Position numbers and translations under genes: made by a program
Notes under the pieces: model-generated
The model's database searches: none
Seen by the model: the letters and a program-made list of their open reading frames with translations, nothing else
What the model was told of the DNA's origin: nothing
In this document: in pieces, positions 52,797 through 62,321 of the stretch
Layout of the letters: each line of letters starts with the position of its first letter
Position numbering within the stretch: the stretch's first letter is position 1
NCBI GenBank assembly: GCA_947495575.1
Contig: CANLZL010000002.1
Location: 620,001 to 684,000, forward strand
From: an uncultured Nioella sp.
GTDB taxonomy: Bacteria > Pseudomonadota > Alphaproteobacteria > Rhodobacterales > Rhodobacteraceae
Direction of reading: 5' to 3'
Length of the DNA stretch: 64,000 nucleotides

Positions 52797-53569
52797 AAGA
52801 CCTCGCCCTTCCTCCGTCGCATCAATCGCGCATCCGTCAGAGCTTCTGTAGAAGTTTACGAACCTATCACCATGGTGCCGAAGTTCAGGCCGAAATTGCA
52901 GCGGATCTGGCTGCGGACCTGGACGCCGTGCAGGTCAAAGCCACCCATTTTGAAACAGTTTTCGAATTCGGATGTGGCACCGGCCACCTCACCCGCGCCC
53001 TGTGCGCGCGGTATTCTTTTGAGACCCTGCTCTTAAATGATCTGGTTCCCGATTGCGCGCAACACGTTTCGGATGTCGAGGCCCGATTTTTGCCCGGCCC
53101 GGTCGAATCATTAACGCTTCCCAAAGACTTGTCCTTGATTGCTTCTGCCTCGACCATCCAATGGGTGACGGCTCTGCCCGAGCTTTTGGATCACCTGGCC
53201 CGCAAACTGGCCCCTGATGGATGGTTGGCACTTAGCGGCTTTGGGTCCCGACAATTTCAGGAACTGGCCACCCTCGGCTCAACGGCTGGCGCCCCAAGCT
53301 ACGCCGATGCGGCCGACCTTGCCGCGATGCTGCCGGAAAAGATGGAAATTGTGTCTCTGATTCAATCGCCCAAAACTCTGTGGTTCGACACAACAACCGC
53401 GCTGTTGCGGCATCTGCGGGCGACCGGCGTGAACGGGCAGGCCTCTTCCAATTGGACCCGCAAGTCTCTGAGCGCATTTGATGCGGCTTATCGCGAACGG
53501 TTCGAACAGGATGGGCGTGTACGGCTAACCTATGATCCGGTTCGTCTTGTCGCGCGAAAACGCGGCTAA
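52793..53569 (+). CDS. bioC: Malonyl-ACP O-methyltransferase BioC
   Basis: SAM-dependent methyltransferase of 258 residues that methylates malonyl-ACP to prime pimelate synthesis. It has RQSFCRSLRTYHHGAEVQAE (the BioC entrance helix), VFEFGCGTGHLTRAL (SAM motif I), LLLNDLVPDCAQHV, ASASTIQWV, and a C-terminal LLRHLRATGVNGQA, which is typical of BioC. It starts in the bioG stop (ATGA). The 3' end overlaps convergent bioR by four bases. Confidence 0.93.
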   Translation: MKDLALPPSHQSRIRQSFCRSLRTYHHGAEVQAEIAADLAADLDAVQVKATHFETVFEFGCGTGHLTRALCARYSFETLLLNDLVPDCAQHVSDVEARFLPGPVESLTLPKDLSLIASASTIQWVTALPELLDHLARKLAPDGWLALSGFGSRQFQELATLGSTAGAPSYADAADLAAMLPEKMEIVSLIQSPKTLWFDTTTALLRHLRATGVNGQASSNWTRKSLSAFDAAYRERFEQDGRVRLTYDPVRLVARKRG

Positions 53570-54177
53570 CCCAGTCGCGACAAATGTCGGCGCAACACGG
53601 ATACGGCCAGATCGACATCACGTGCTGCGATGGCCGACATGATCGCCCGATGATCCCGGTCGGCCCGTTTTTCCCAACGCTCGGAATAATTTGCCAGTAA
53701 ATGCCGAGCCGACAAGACCTGCAAATCAGCCAGTTCTGCCAACATGCGTGGCATACCGCATCCCGCGATAATCGCCATGTGAAAGCGCCGGTTCTGCGCC
53801 TCCCAAGTCAGGATGTCCTCGGCCTCATCACAAGCCAAGCGGGCACTTTCGGCCTCATCCTTTTGTGGTTGAGTCAGATTAGGCAGCGAGTGGCGCAGCG
53901 CCGCTGGTTCCAAGGCCAACCGCATTTCCCGAACCTCGCGGGCGGTCGCGGTGTCAAACTCAGCCACACGCACGCCCCGCCGAGGCAGGCTAACCGCCAA
54001 TCCGCGCGCCTCTAACCGCAATAGCGCTTCGCGAACAGGGACATGGCTGGTGTCAAATTCGCGGGCAATGTGATCCTGGCGCAGCTTTTCACCTGCTGGC
54101 AGGTCCCCACGCACAATCCGATCGGTCAGCACGTTCAGGATCTGGTCCGATATGGTTTGTTTTGCGGCGTTTGTCAT
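53566..54177 (-). CDS. bioR: GntR-family biotin regulator BioR
   Basis: A 203-residue FadR-subfamily protein with an N-terminal winged helix (ISDQILNVLTDRIVRGDLPA, FDTSHVPVREALLRLEARGL) and an FCD effector domain (EVREMRLALEPAALRH, NRRFHMAIIAGC, DRDHRAIMSAIAARDVDLAV). BioR represses bio genes in alphaproteobacteria by binding TTATMKATAA, and such a box is present before bioB. I see no box upstream of bioR itself. The ATG at 54177 gives MTNAAKQTISD; the longer frame is unlikely. Confidence 0.9.
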   Translation of the reverse strand: MTNAAKQTISDQILNVLTDRIVRGDLPAGEKLRQDHIAREFDTSHVPVREALLRLEARGLAVSLPRRGVRVAEFDTATAREVREMRLALEPAALRHSLPNLTQPQKDEAESARLACDEAEDILTWEAQNRRFHMAIIAGCGMPRMLAELADLQVLSARHLLANYSERWEKRADRDHRAIMSAIAARDVDLAVSVLRRHLSRLG

Positions 54178-54234
54178 GCCCAAGGTGATAGGCAGAGCGC
54201 CCTGCCCCTGCAAGCCCTCGGACGCTCATAGGAC

Positions 54235-55131
54235 TTATTGTTCACGCGCAGTCTGGGCTGATATCGCCAAACCCGAGAGCACAATCAGGGCGATGCCACC
54301 GATGGCCAGCCAATTGGTCGGCGTCCCCCAAAGCAGATAGGCAAACAGGATCGCAAAAACCAAAAAGGAATAGTCGATCACCGCCACCATATGAGCCGTT
54401 CCGATCTGATAAGCCTTGGCGATCAAAGTTACAGCCACGATCGATCCCGCGGCCTGCAAAACTGTCACGCCCCAGAACCACGAACCGGGCCACACCCAGC
54501 CACGGGTCAGAAAGCCCGGCTGATCAACTGGAGCGACGGTGAAATAAACAAGAAGGACAGCGCCAACCAGACCCAAGGCCAAAATCGTACCCATTGTCAG
54601 CGCCAATGGGCTTTCGTCTTGGCAAATTTTGGCTGTCAGCAGCATCCCCAACCCATAAAATGCACCTGCAAATAACGGAACGATCGATAGCACCGTTAGT
54701 GTAGCGGGATCCGGTTGAAGCAGCATGATCACACCTGCAAAGCCCGCCAGAATGATGGCGTAATGGACAAGAGTGATGCGAACAGCAAAGAAGATCCCGG
54801 AAAAGATCAGCACCCAAATCGGCGCCGTGAACAAACCCGCACCGGCCTGCGCCACGCTCATGATCCCCAAAGCACCGAAATAAATCAGCAACCCCGCAAC
54901 GACACTGACACTGCGCCAGGTCAGTCGGGTCAGGTTTTTGGGTGCAATACCCCATCCAAAGACTGCGCCAATGGCAAAGATCATTGGAACAGCTATGACA
55001 CTGCGCATCAGGTGAAACTGCCAAAGGCTAACCTCATCCGACAGGCTGGCAATGAAGTTATCAATAAAGCCAAGGATCGCGGCACCCGTCAAAGAATAGA
55101 GCGCGGCGCGAAAATTTGCGTGAGCCAGCAT
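54235..55131 (-). CDS. DMT-superfamily (EamA) transporter
   Basis: A 298-residue membrane protein with about ten helices and two EamA repeats, for example SLTGAAILGFIDNFIASLSD, GLLIYFGALGIMSVAQAGAG, LVHYAIILAGFAGVIMLLQP, and AVIDYSFLVFAILFAYLLWG. The substrate is unknown. It neighbours bioR, so a biotin-pathway precursor is conceivable, but there is no operator and no operon link. The start at 55131 has GGA upstream; 55203 would add 24 residues. Confidence 0.85.
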   Translation of the reverse strand: MLAHANFRAALYSLTGAAILGFIDNFIASLSDEVSLWQFHLMRSVIAVPMIFAIGAVFGWGIAPKNLTRLTWRSVSVVAGLLIYFGALGIMSVAQAGAGLFTAPIWVLIFSGIFFAVRITLVHYAIILAGFAGVIMLLQPDPATLTVLSIVPLFAGAFYGLGMLLTAKICQDESPLALTMGTILALGLVGAVLLVYFTVAPVDQPGFLTRGWVWPGSWFWGVTVLQAAGSIVAVTLIAKAYQIGTAHMVAVIDYSFLVFAILFAYLLWGTPTNWLAIGGIALIVLSGLAISAQTAREQ

Positions 55132-55248
55132 CAGAAGATCCAACAAAAAGTGATGAATTGGCAAAACGGCCCCCGAAACTGGGAAGGCCGTCTGCGTCCT
55201 CACTTTAACGCAGGATTGCGCTTTGGTCGACCGAAACTTGGGCTGGGG

Positions 55249-57837
55249 CTAAGCGGCCGCGCTCATAAAACTGCGAAATGCACGTGGCAACAATCCACCT
55301 TGTGCAAAGGTGGCCCGCTCGCCGGCATTATACAGACGCAAGTCCAGGGCAACGGTTTCACTTGCGCCATCCTTGCGGTGAATGGCCAGGGTTGCGGCGC
55401 TAAGATCCCCAGCAAAATCAATATCGAAAAGCTCAGATCCATCCAGCCCCAGAGTTTTGCGCGTCACACCCTCTGGAAAGCAAAGCGGCGCTATGCCCAT
55501 ATTCACAAGGTTCGACCGGTGAATCCGCTCAAAGCTTTCTGCGATGACGGCGCGCACCCCAGCCAGCCAAGGTGCTTTGGCGGCCGTGTCGCGGGATGAC
55601 CCGCACCCATATTCCCGGCCCCCGATCACTACCAAACCCTGTCCGCGACCAGTGTAGGCTTTGATGGCTTTGAAAATTGTCGTCACTTCACCTTCGGGCT
55701 CGATCCGGGTCCACGACCCTTCCTTCCCGGGAACCATCTCATTTTGAAGGCGGTAGTTTGCGAAAGTAGACCGAATGACGATATCAGCGCAGCCACGCCG
55801 CGTTCCAAATGAATTGAAATCGCGCGGCTGAATGCCTTTGCGGATCAGGAACTGCCCAGCCTCGGATTGTGGTGTGATCATCCCAGAGGGTGAAATATGA
55901 TCCGTGGTCACAGAATCGCCAAGGATTGCCAACGGCCGCAATCCGGTCAATTTATGCGTTGTTGGTGCCAGATCTGAGATTTGCTTTACGAATGGCGGAA
56001 AGCTGACATAGGTCGACGGAACCCAGTCATACCGCCCTGCATCAACCGACATGTCGTTCCAATGCTCATTCACATCGCCAATGACCTTGTAGTTATTGGT
56101 AAAGTCCTCAGGCTTCAAATTGGCCGAGATGATCCGATCTACGTCCTCGGAACTTGGCCACAAATCCGAAAGGTAAACTGGCGTCCCGTCAGCGGCCTCA
56201 CCGATCGGATCCTTGGTCAAATCTTTCAGGATTGTGCCCGCCAGAGCGTAAGCCACAACCAAGGGCGGCGAGGCCAGCAGATTGCGCGACGCCAACGGGT
56301 GGATACGCCCCGCGAAATTCCGGTTCCCCGATAGCACGGCGACACCCTTGATATCCTCGGATGTGATCGCGGATTCGTGCGAAGGCGCAAGAGGACCGGA
56401 CATGCCATTACAGGTCGAACAGGAAAAGGCAGCAACGGCAAAACCCAACTGATCCAAAGGCTTTTGCAGGCCGCTTTCCTCAAGATACTGGGCCACCACT
56501 CGCGATCCCGGCGCAAGCGACGTTTTGACATGCGGTGGAACAGTCAGCCCAAGCGCCACCGCGTTTTGGGCAATGAGACCGGCCAGCACCATATTGCGAG
56601 GATTTGCCGTGTTGGTGCAGCTGGTCACCGCCGCAATGATCACATCGCCGTCGCCAATATCATAGTCTTCGTCAGGAACAGGTACCCGACGACGCGCCTC
56701 AGCCTCGGCCTGTGGTGCAAGGCGGGAAAAGGTTGCTGCCAGATCCATACTTTGTTCTGGCCGCGCAGGGCCTGAAACCGTGCGCCCGATACGTGACAAA
56801 TCCAATTCAATTACGTCGTCGTAGTCAACTTTGCCCGCGTCTTCGCCCGCCCAGAGGTTTTGCACTTTGCAAAACGCTTCGGTCTGCGCAACGTGATCGG
56901 AGGACCGTCCCGTTTCCCGTAAATATTTCAATGTGTTAGAATCAACCGGACAAAAAACGCAGGTTGAGCCATATTCCGGAGACATATTGGCAATCGTCGC
57001 ACGGTCTGCGACCCCCAACCGATCGTAACCTGCACCAAACAGCTCAACGAACTGATCCACCACCCCACGAGAGCGCAATTTTTCCGCGACAACAAGCGCA
57101 ATGTCCGTGGCTGTAATATCCGACGAGGGCGAACCAGTCACTTCCAACCCAATAACTGGCGGCACATTGACAAGGCTGGTCTCGCCGAACATCAGCGCCT
57201 CACCCTCCAGCCCACCTATGCCCCACCCCAGAACGCCCAATGCGTTGATCATGGTGGTGTGGCTGTCGGTTCCCAAATTGGTATCCGGGATCAGCAGGTC
57301 AGGCGAACTTGGGTCGGCCAACACAGTCTTCCCAAGGAATTCCAGGTTAACCTGATGCATGATCCCGCCGCCCGGAGGAACAACCCGCAGGTTCGCGAAC
57401 CGCGCTTCGCAAGCCTTCAGGAAGGCAAAGCGCTCGCGATTTACTTCAAATTCGCGGTCCATATTGCGCTTGAGAGCACCCTCTTCGGCCCAATGGTTAA
57501 TTGTCATCGAGTGGTCGATCACCAGGTCAACAGGCAGGCTGATATCTACTGCTGATGGATCACGACCATGGTCCTCAAGTTTGCTGCGCATCGCCATCAG
57601 GTCGACCAACAGTGGAAGGCCAAGCATATCCTGTAGCAGCAACCGTGCAGGACGGAATGGCACGGCTGTGCTGTCCCGGTTGGCAACACTGGCCGCAGCC
57701 TGCCCATCTTTGGAATGTCGGGCCGCGTTTTCGGCCAGCACCCGCAATGAATACGGCATCGAATTCAGCCGTGGGCCAAGCATGCTGGCATAGTTGATGG
57801 CGTGTTTCTGAGTTCCCGGAATAGTAAGAAAATCCAC
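55249..57837 (-). CDS. Aconitate hydratase family protein (AcnA/AcnD type)
   Basis: The 862-residue [4Fe-4S] enzyme has Cys ligands in AAVTSCTNTANPRNM and FSCSTCNGMSGPLA. Further signatures are TDSHTTMINALGVLGWGIGG, SVTTDHISPSGMI, GGREYGCGSSRDTAAKAPWL and AESFERIHRSNLVNMGIAPL. Length is nearer to AcnD (2-methylcitrate dehydratase, about 865) than to typical AcnA (about 890). The gene lies beside an IclR regulator and an isocitrate-lyase/PEP-mutase enzyme, not with TCA genes, so it probably acts in a dedicated pathway on citrate-like acids. The start codon is GTG with AAGGGGA upstream. Confidence 0.88.
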   Translation of the reverse strand: MDFLTIPGTQKHAINYASMLGPRLNSMPYSLRVLAENAARHSKDGQAAASVANRDSTAVPFRPARLLLQDMLGLPLLVDLMAMRSKLEDHGRDPSAVDISLPVDLVIDHSMTINHWAEEGALKRNMDREFEVNRERFAFLKACEARFANLRVVPPGGGIMHQVNLEFLGKTVLADPSSPDLLIPDTNLGTDSHTTMINALGVLGWGIGGLEGEALMFGETSLVNVPPVIGLEVTGSPSSDITATDIALVVAEKLRSRGVVDQFVELFGAGYDRLGVADRATIANMSPEYGSTCVFCPVDSNTLKYLRETGRSSDHVAQTEAFCKVQNLWAGEDAGKVDYDDVIELDLSRIGRTVSGPARPEQSMDLAATFSRLAPQAEAEARRRVPVPDEDYDIGDGDVIIAAVTSCTNTANPRNMVLAGLIAQNAVALGLTVPPHVKTSLAPGSRVVAQYLEESGLQKPLDQLGFAVAAFSCSTCNGMSGPLAPSHESAITSEDIKGVAVLSGNRNFAGRIHPLASRNLLASPPLVVAYALAGTILKDLTKDPIGEAADGTPVYLSDLWPSSEDVDRIISANLKPEDFTNNYKVIGDVNEHWNDMSVDAGRYDWVPSTYVSFPPFVKQISDLAPTTHKLTGLRPLAILGDSVTTDHISPSGMITPQSEAGQFLIRKGIQPRDFNSFGTRRGCADIVIRSTFANYRLQNEMVPGKEGSWTRIEPEGEVTTIFKAIKAYTGRGQGLVVIGGREYGCGSSRDTAAKAPWLAGVRAVIAESFERIHRSNLVNMGIAPLCFPEGVTRKTLGLDGSELFDIDFAGDLSAATLAIHRKDGASETVALDLRLYNAGERATFAQGGLLPRAFRSFMSAAA

Positions 57838-57928
57838 GTTGCGTCCCCTTTTTCAAGTTGTCACCTCCTAGACAAACTCCCTGCTTTGTCACAAGGATTG
57901 AGCCAATGATTTCGTCAGGGAGAACGCC

Positions 57929-58612
57929 ATGTCCGCCAACCGAACAGAATCTGTGGAACGGGCACTTTCAATTCTTAACGCGTTTTCGACACAGCGGCCT
58001 GAGATGACTCTGGCCGAACTTGCCGAGGAAACCGGACTGCACAAAAGCACTATTTTGCGCCTCACAAATTCAATGGATATATTCGGGTTCATCCAGCGCG
58101 ATGCCAGTGGTCGCTTCAGTGTCGGGCCGAGCGTCTGGCGGCTTGGCCTCATTTTCCGCCGCGACTTCTTGCGTCGGTCCGATGTTGCGCCGGCATTAAA
58201 AATGCTGGTCGAGGCGACCGGTGAAACGGCAAGTTTCTACGTAAAAGCAGGGCAAGATCGCGTCTGCCTTTACCGCGAGAACTCTCCCAACCTGTTGCGC
58301 TTTCATGTCGAAGAAGGCATGCGCCTCAAGCTGTCAACAGGTGCGTCAGGAATGGTATTGCGTCATTTCTCAGGTGAACCCATCGGTGATTTATCAGCGT
58401 TCAACAAAAACGGGACCGCGACTTCGGTGGGCCAAACCAACCCAAATATTTCATCCATTGCCGCGCCCGTCTTTTCCCCTGACGGCGATTTATTGGGGGC
58501 TTTGACAGTGTCAGGCCTGTCTGATCGATTGAATGAGCAGGCCCGCGAAGCTGTAACGCCCCTGTTGGAACGTTTGGCTCGAACACTCGCCCGCAAAGAG
58601 AGTTCTATCTGA
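57929..58612 (+). CDS. IclR-family transcriptional regulator
   Basis: The 227-residue regulator has an N-terminal winged helix (ESVERALSILNAFSTQRP, LAELAEETGLHKSTILRL) and a C-terminal IclR effector domain (TGETASFYVKAGQDRVCLYR, SIAAPVFSPDGDLLGALTVS). GGGAGAA precedes the ATG. It is divergent from the aconitase and upstream of the lyase gene, so it is the probable regulator of both. A long inverted repeat with TTCCAAAA arms upstream of tctC may be another of its sites. Confidence 0.9.
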   Translation: MSANRTESVERALSILNAFSTQRPEMTLAELAEETGLHKSTILRLTNSMDIFGFIQRDASGRFSVGPSVWRLGLIFRRDFLRRSDVAPALKMLVEATGETASFYVKAGQDRVCLYRENSPNLLRFHVEEGMRLKLSTGASGMVLRHFSGEPIGDLSAFNKNGTATSVGQTNPNISSIAAPVFSPDGDLLGALTVSGLSDRLNEQAREAVTPLLERLARTLARKESSI

Positions 58613-58692
58613 CGAAATATGACTGACCTGACTTGCATGGCGAAAATGCTATCCCTAGCAGTGCACAAACCAAACACCGCGGAGAGTGACCG

Positions 58693-59568
58693 ATGCTTAC
58701 CACCGAGATCAACAAGGCCTTTCGCAACCGGCTCAATGCAGGCGGCGCGATCCTGATGCCAGGCGCATCGAATGCATTGGCCGCGCGAATTATTGACGAC
58801 CTGGCCTTTGAGGCGATCTATATTTCTGGCGCTGGCGTCACCAATTCCCATCTGGGGATGCCGGATTTGGGCTTCATTTCATTGCCGGAACTCGCCCAAA
58901 CCACCGCGGCCATTCGAAACGTGACCGACCTACCTTTGGTCGTCGATGCGGATACCGGATTTGGCAACGCGGTCAATGTTCATCACACAGTCCGAATGCT
59001 GGAACGTGCAGGCGCAAGCGCCATTCAGCTGGAGGATCAGGTCAGCCCAAAACGGTGCGGACATTTCTCTGGAAAAGACGTAGTGGGCCTAGATGAGGCA
59101 CGGAGCCGCATCCGGGCTGCTGTCGACGCCCGCCAGGATCCAAATTTCCTTGTGGTTGCACGCACAGACGCCCGTGCCGCGCAAGGTCTCAATGCTGCAT
59201 TGGACAGAGCGGAAGCCTTTATTGAAGACGGCGCTGACATCACTTTTGTCGAAGCTCCCGTCTCAGCCGAAGAGATTGCAGCCATTCCCGCCCGCTTGAA
59301 TCCGACGCCGCAACTGATCAACCTGGTGATCGGTGGACAAACGCCGATCCTGGACTATGCCAAATTGGACCATTTGGGATATGGCCTTGTCCTTTACGCA
59401 AACACCGCGCTTCAGGCAGCGATTCTTGGCATGTATAACGCACTCGGAAGCCTCAAACGTGATGGAAAGATGGATGAAACCGGTCCGGTGGCCAGTTTCG
59501 ACTTGCGTCAACGTGTTGTGGCCAAAAGCGAATACGACGCCATGGAAGCCAAATACGCCACACAGTAG
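58693..59568 (+). CDS. Isocitrate lyase / PEP mutase family protein (2-methylisocitrate lyase-like)
   Basis: The 291-residue TIM-barrel lyase has the mobile-loop motif KRCGH (Cys122) and Mg-binding acids in VVDADTGFGN and IQLEDQVSPKRCG. VVARTDARAAQGLNAALDRA is typical of PrpB (2-methylisocitrate lyase) and dimethylmalate lyase. It would split a C-C bond to yield pyruvate (or glyoxylate) plus a short acid. With the aconitase-like enzyme it forms an isomerise-then-cleave pair. The exact substrate is not decidable. GGAGAG precedes the ATG. Confidence 0.85.
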   Translation: MLTTEINKAFRNRLNAGGAILMPGASNALAARIIDDLAFEAIYISGAGVTNSHLGMPDLGFISLPELAQTTAAIRNVTDLPLVVDADTGFGNAVNVHHTVRMLERAGASAIQLEDQVSPKRCGHFSGKDVVGLDEARSRIRAAVDARQDPNFLVVARTDARAAQGLNAALDRAEAFIEDGADITFVEAPVSAEEIAAIPARLNPTPQLINLVIGGQTPILDYAKLDHLGYGLVLYANTALQAAILGMYNALGSLKRDGKMDETGPVASFDLRQRVVAKSEYDAMEAKYATQ

Positions 59569-59580
59569 AAAAGGATACAC

Positions 59581-61803
59581 TCAATCCGCTTCAACCTGTC
59601 GATTTAGGCTTTCCGTCATGGTTGAGATGAGCAACGACTGTGATAATGGCTTTGTCAGCACCGCGTCCATTCCGGCTGCGAGACATTGGGCGCGGTCTTC
59701 CTCCATTGCGTGGGCGGTCAAGGCTATGATCGGGCATCTCGCTCGATTGGTCTTTTCTTCATAGCTTCGAATTGCTTGTGTCGCCGAGTGCCCGTCAAGA
59801 ACCGGCATCGAGACATCCATTAGAACAACGTCGTACCGATCATGTTCGATCGCATCTACGGCCAATTGGCCGTTTTCGACAACTTTTAGTTCAACACCAG
59901 TTTTGCCCAACATCTTTTCTAGCAGCAACCGATTTGTACGGTTGTCCTCTGCAGCAAGTATTTTCTTCCCGGCAAGCTGGGACCGATCGTCCCCTGCCTG
60001 CGTGCCAGCCCGATTGGGCGCCTTTGAATCGGTCGCAACGCAGTCATTTGGTGCCGATTTTGCGATTGAGTGAACAACAGAGAAAAGAGACGACCGCATA
60101 ATGGGTTTGGTCAATACTGCCACGAAACCTTCAGGTCGGTGGGGGGCCGTGCGCTTCACCGATGTCAGCAACACCGACGGGACGGACCATCCCGTTTGAG
60201 CTCTGAGCTCATTTATCATGCCTGCGAAATCAGCCCCGGGCAAATCATCCGCAAAAAACGCGATGTCATGTTGCGAGGGTTTAAGGGTTGCCACGGCCGC
60301 TTGCACGTCTTCGACCGCCGCCACTTGAGTCACTGACAATCCGAGACCTTCTAATTGTTTTTGCAGGATCCCGCGAGATGTGACGGAAGCATCAACGATC
60401 AAGGCTCGCCCTGAATGAGTGGCAACCGGCCGCGCGTCGGGTTGTTGGGGCGGTGCGGCTTGGGTCAATGGCAAGTGCAACTCGAAAGTTGACCCCAAGC
60501 CCAGGTCTGAGCGCACTTCAATGCGTCCGCCCATACCGTCAATCAAACGGTCGGTTATGGCCAATCCAAGCCCCGTTCCATCAAACTGGCGCTCTCTCCC
60601 GTTTTCGACCTGCTCAAAATCGTTAAAAATGCCCTCCAATTTGTCGTGTGGAATACCAATACCGCTATCCTCGACCGCTATTTTTAAATCAGGCCCTGAA
60701 TCGGTCATTTGGTAGTCAACACGAATCTCGATTTGGCCAGAATCTGTGAACTTTATTGCGTTTCCAAGGAGATTGACCAGAACTTGACGAATGCGCCCCG
60801 CATCGCCGACCAACCAAAGATCCGGCCCCGCTGGCAAGTCAACAAAGAGATCAAGGTCCTTTTCAGACGCATTCGGCGCCAAAAGGGCCGAGACACTTTC
60901 CACAAGGTCATGGACGCTGAAACGCGCCGCCTTAAAGGCGAGTTGCCCAGATTCAACTTTCGAAAAATCAAGAATGTCATTTATGATGGCCAGCAAGGCC
61001 TGCGCAGAGGTCGTGATCGTGTTGCTATAGATGCGTTGGTCGTCACTCAAGTCGGATTGCTGCAACAATTCCGACATCCCCAGAATCCCGTTCATCGGCG
61101 TTCGGATTTCATGGCTCATCCGGGCCAGGAAATTGCCCTTTGTTTCGCTGGCCACCAGTGCGCGTTTGCGCAGGCGGATTTCCCTTTGCTTGGATTTGGC
61201 TGCAACGAATAATTCGACGTTCATGTAAATGAACAATAGGAGCACCAAGGACCCGATGACAATCTCTGTCCGGCTGGTCCCGACATGAAAGGCGGCAAGC
61301 GACGACGTAACATTCGTAAACCGGCCAGCTGCATTTTCGTCGATCCAGGCAAGCCTGAGGTTCGTCGACAGCTCCGTCAGTGCCTGCCTTTGACCCACAA
61401 GACGCTCTAACTCGGGGTCTCCGATCGGATAGTAGAGATCTTCTGTTGCATCGAGGTACAGGAAGTAATCGTTGACCGGGCGCATGATGCTGGGATTAGA
61501 CGATATATCATATTGCGGAATATCGTTTACACGGCTCCACAAAATTTCGTATCGGAGCTGCACATCTTCAAGACTTCCATCTGCCAATTCCAGATTGGCC
61601 AAGGCAATTTCAAGTCTCGCCGTTTCATACACAAGCTCATTGATGTACCATGTGTTGCTGGCAGCCCCGAAGGCGATATCGGCTTGGGCCTGCTCCTCGG
61701 CGCGCCGGTGATTGAACATTGCACCGAGGAGAACCCCCAAAAGGGCAATCACCAGCACTCCGCGAACGAAGATGCTGGAGAGTGCTCGGCGAAAAAGGGT
61801 CAT
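59581..61803 (-). CDS. Hybrid sensor histidine kinase with two receiver domains (module B)
   Basis: The 740-residue kinase has TM1 (about 13-30), a periplasmic helical domain with TARLEIALANLELADGS and LRYEILWSRV, and TM2 (about 181-201). HisKA follows with His231 in ARMSHEIRTPMNG, then HATPase (NLLGNAIKF, DSGIGIP, GTGLGLAI). There are two receivers. Receiver 1 (HDIAFFADDLPGADF) has Ala where the phospho-Asp should be, so it is probably a pseudo-receiver. Receiver 2 is canonical (DVVLMDVSMPVLDG, KPLS). The periplasmic segment matches module A's kinase: (R)RLEIAL, DGS, LR, SRV. There is no HPt and no adjacent response regulator. It starts with an ATGA overlap after the sulfite-oxidase-fold gene. 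Confidence 0.9.
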   Translation of the reverse strand: MTLFRRALSSIFVRGVLVIALLGVLLGAMFNHRRAEEQAQADIAFGAASNTWYINELVYETARLEIALANLELADGSLEDVQLRYEILWSRVNDIPQYDISSNPSIMRPVNDYFLYLDATEDLYYPIGDPELERLVGQRQALTELSTNLRLAWIDENAAGRFTNVTSSLAAFHVGTSRTEIVIGSLVLLLFIYMNVELFVAAKSKQREIRLRKRALVASETKGNFLARMSHEIRTPMNGILGMSELLQQSDLSDDQRIYSNTITTSAQALLAIINDILDFSKVESGQLAFKAARFSVHDLVESVSALLAPNASEKDLDLFVDLPAGPDLWLVGDAGRIRQVLVNLLGNAIKFTDSGQIEIRVDYQMTDSGPDLKIAVEDSGIGIPHDKLEGIFNDFEQVENGRERQFDGTGLGLAITDRLIDGMGGRIEVRSDLGLGSTFELHLPLTQAAPPQQPDARPVATHSGRALIVDASVTSRGILQKQLEGLGLSVTQVAAVEDVQAAVATLKPSQHDIAFFADDLPGADFAGMINELRAQTGWSVPSVLLTSVKRTAPHRPEGFVAVLTKPIMRSSLFSVVHSIAKSAPNDCVATDSKAPNRAGTQAGDDRSQLAGKKILAAEDNRTNRLLLEKMLGKTGVELKVVENGQLAVDAIEHDRYDVVLMDVSMPVLDGHSATQAIRSYEEKTNRARCPIIALTAHAMEEDRAQCLAAGMDAVLTKPLSQSLLISTMTESLNRQVEAD

Positions 61804-62321
61804 TCAATGATCTCGATGACCGCCAGTTGCCAAATCATAAACTCGTCAAATTGCGGATCCCGCAAATCGGCTTCGGTTTGCGGGTAGATGAGCCAGATCG
61901 GCCCCTTGTCGCGCACTCGCATGGCACGGCCATTATGATCCAAGGCCAGCAGAATTCCGTGATCTGCCGCATCTTCGATTGGAATGGACACACGATAGTC
62001 ATTCAAAGCGATGGCAACTAATTCACTGCCGCCGCCCCCGACGCGGTCCAAAATGTCACGTAGCAAGACGCCTGAAAATTCCTGCGGACCATCAGTCCAA
62101 GTTGTATGGCTTTCGACTGTTTGCCAATTCAACTCTTCCAGCATCGTCCGATCAAATTGCGCCTCACCGTCGCTATTCGAATGTTCCAAGTCCCCCCGGA
62201 CAGTAAGGACGACATGGCCAGACGGTTGCTCCAAAGCCGTGGCCGCCGCCATCGCGGCAAATAATGGCATCACAAGCAGTGCAAGCAAGGCCGTTCGTAG
62301 ACGGTAGAATTGATTTGGCAT
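61800..62321 (-). CDS. Periplasmic sulfite-oxidase/YedY-fold protein lacking Mo ligand (module B)
   Basis: A 173-residue secreted protein whose signal peptide ends near residue 28 (FAAMAAATA). It aligns with the module A protein over the whole mature part: VVLTVRG, TTWTDGPQEFSGVLLRDILD, LNDYRVSIP, NGRAMRVRDKGPIWLIYP and IWQL. No Cys is present anywhere in the mature part, so the molybdenum ligand of sulfite oxidase and YedY is absent. The ATG at 62321 has GGAG upstream. The stop overlaps the kinase start by four bases (ATGA), showing that the two proteins are made together. Confidence 0.76.
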   Translation of the reverse strand: MPNQFYRLRTALLALLVMPLFAAMAAATALEQPSGHVVLTVRGDLEHSNSDGEAQFDRTMLEELNWQTVESHTTWTDGPQEFSGVLLRDILDRVGGGGSELVAIALNDYRVSIPIEDAADHGILLALDHNGRAMRVRDKGPIWLIYPQTEADLRDPQFDEFMIWQLAVIEIIE

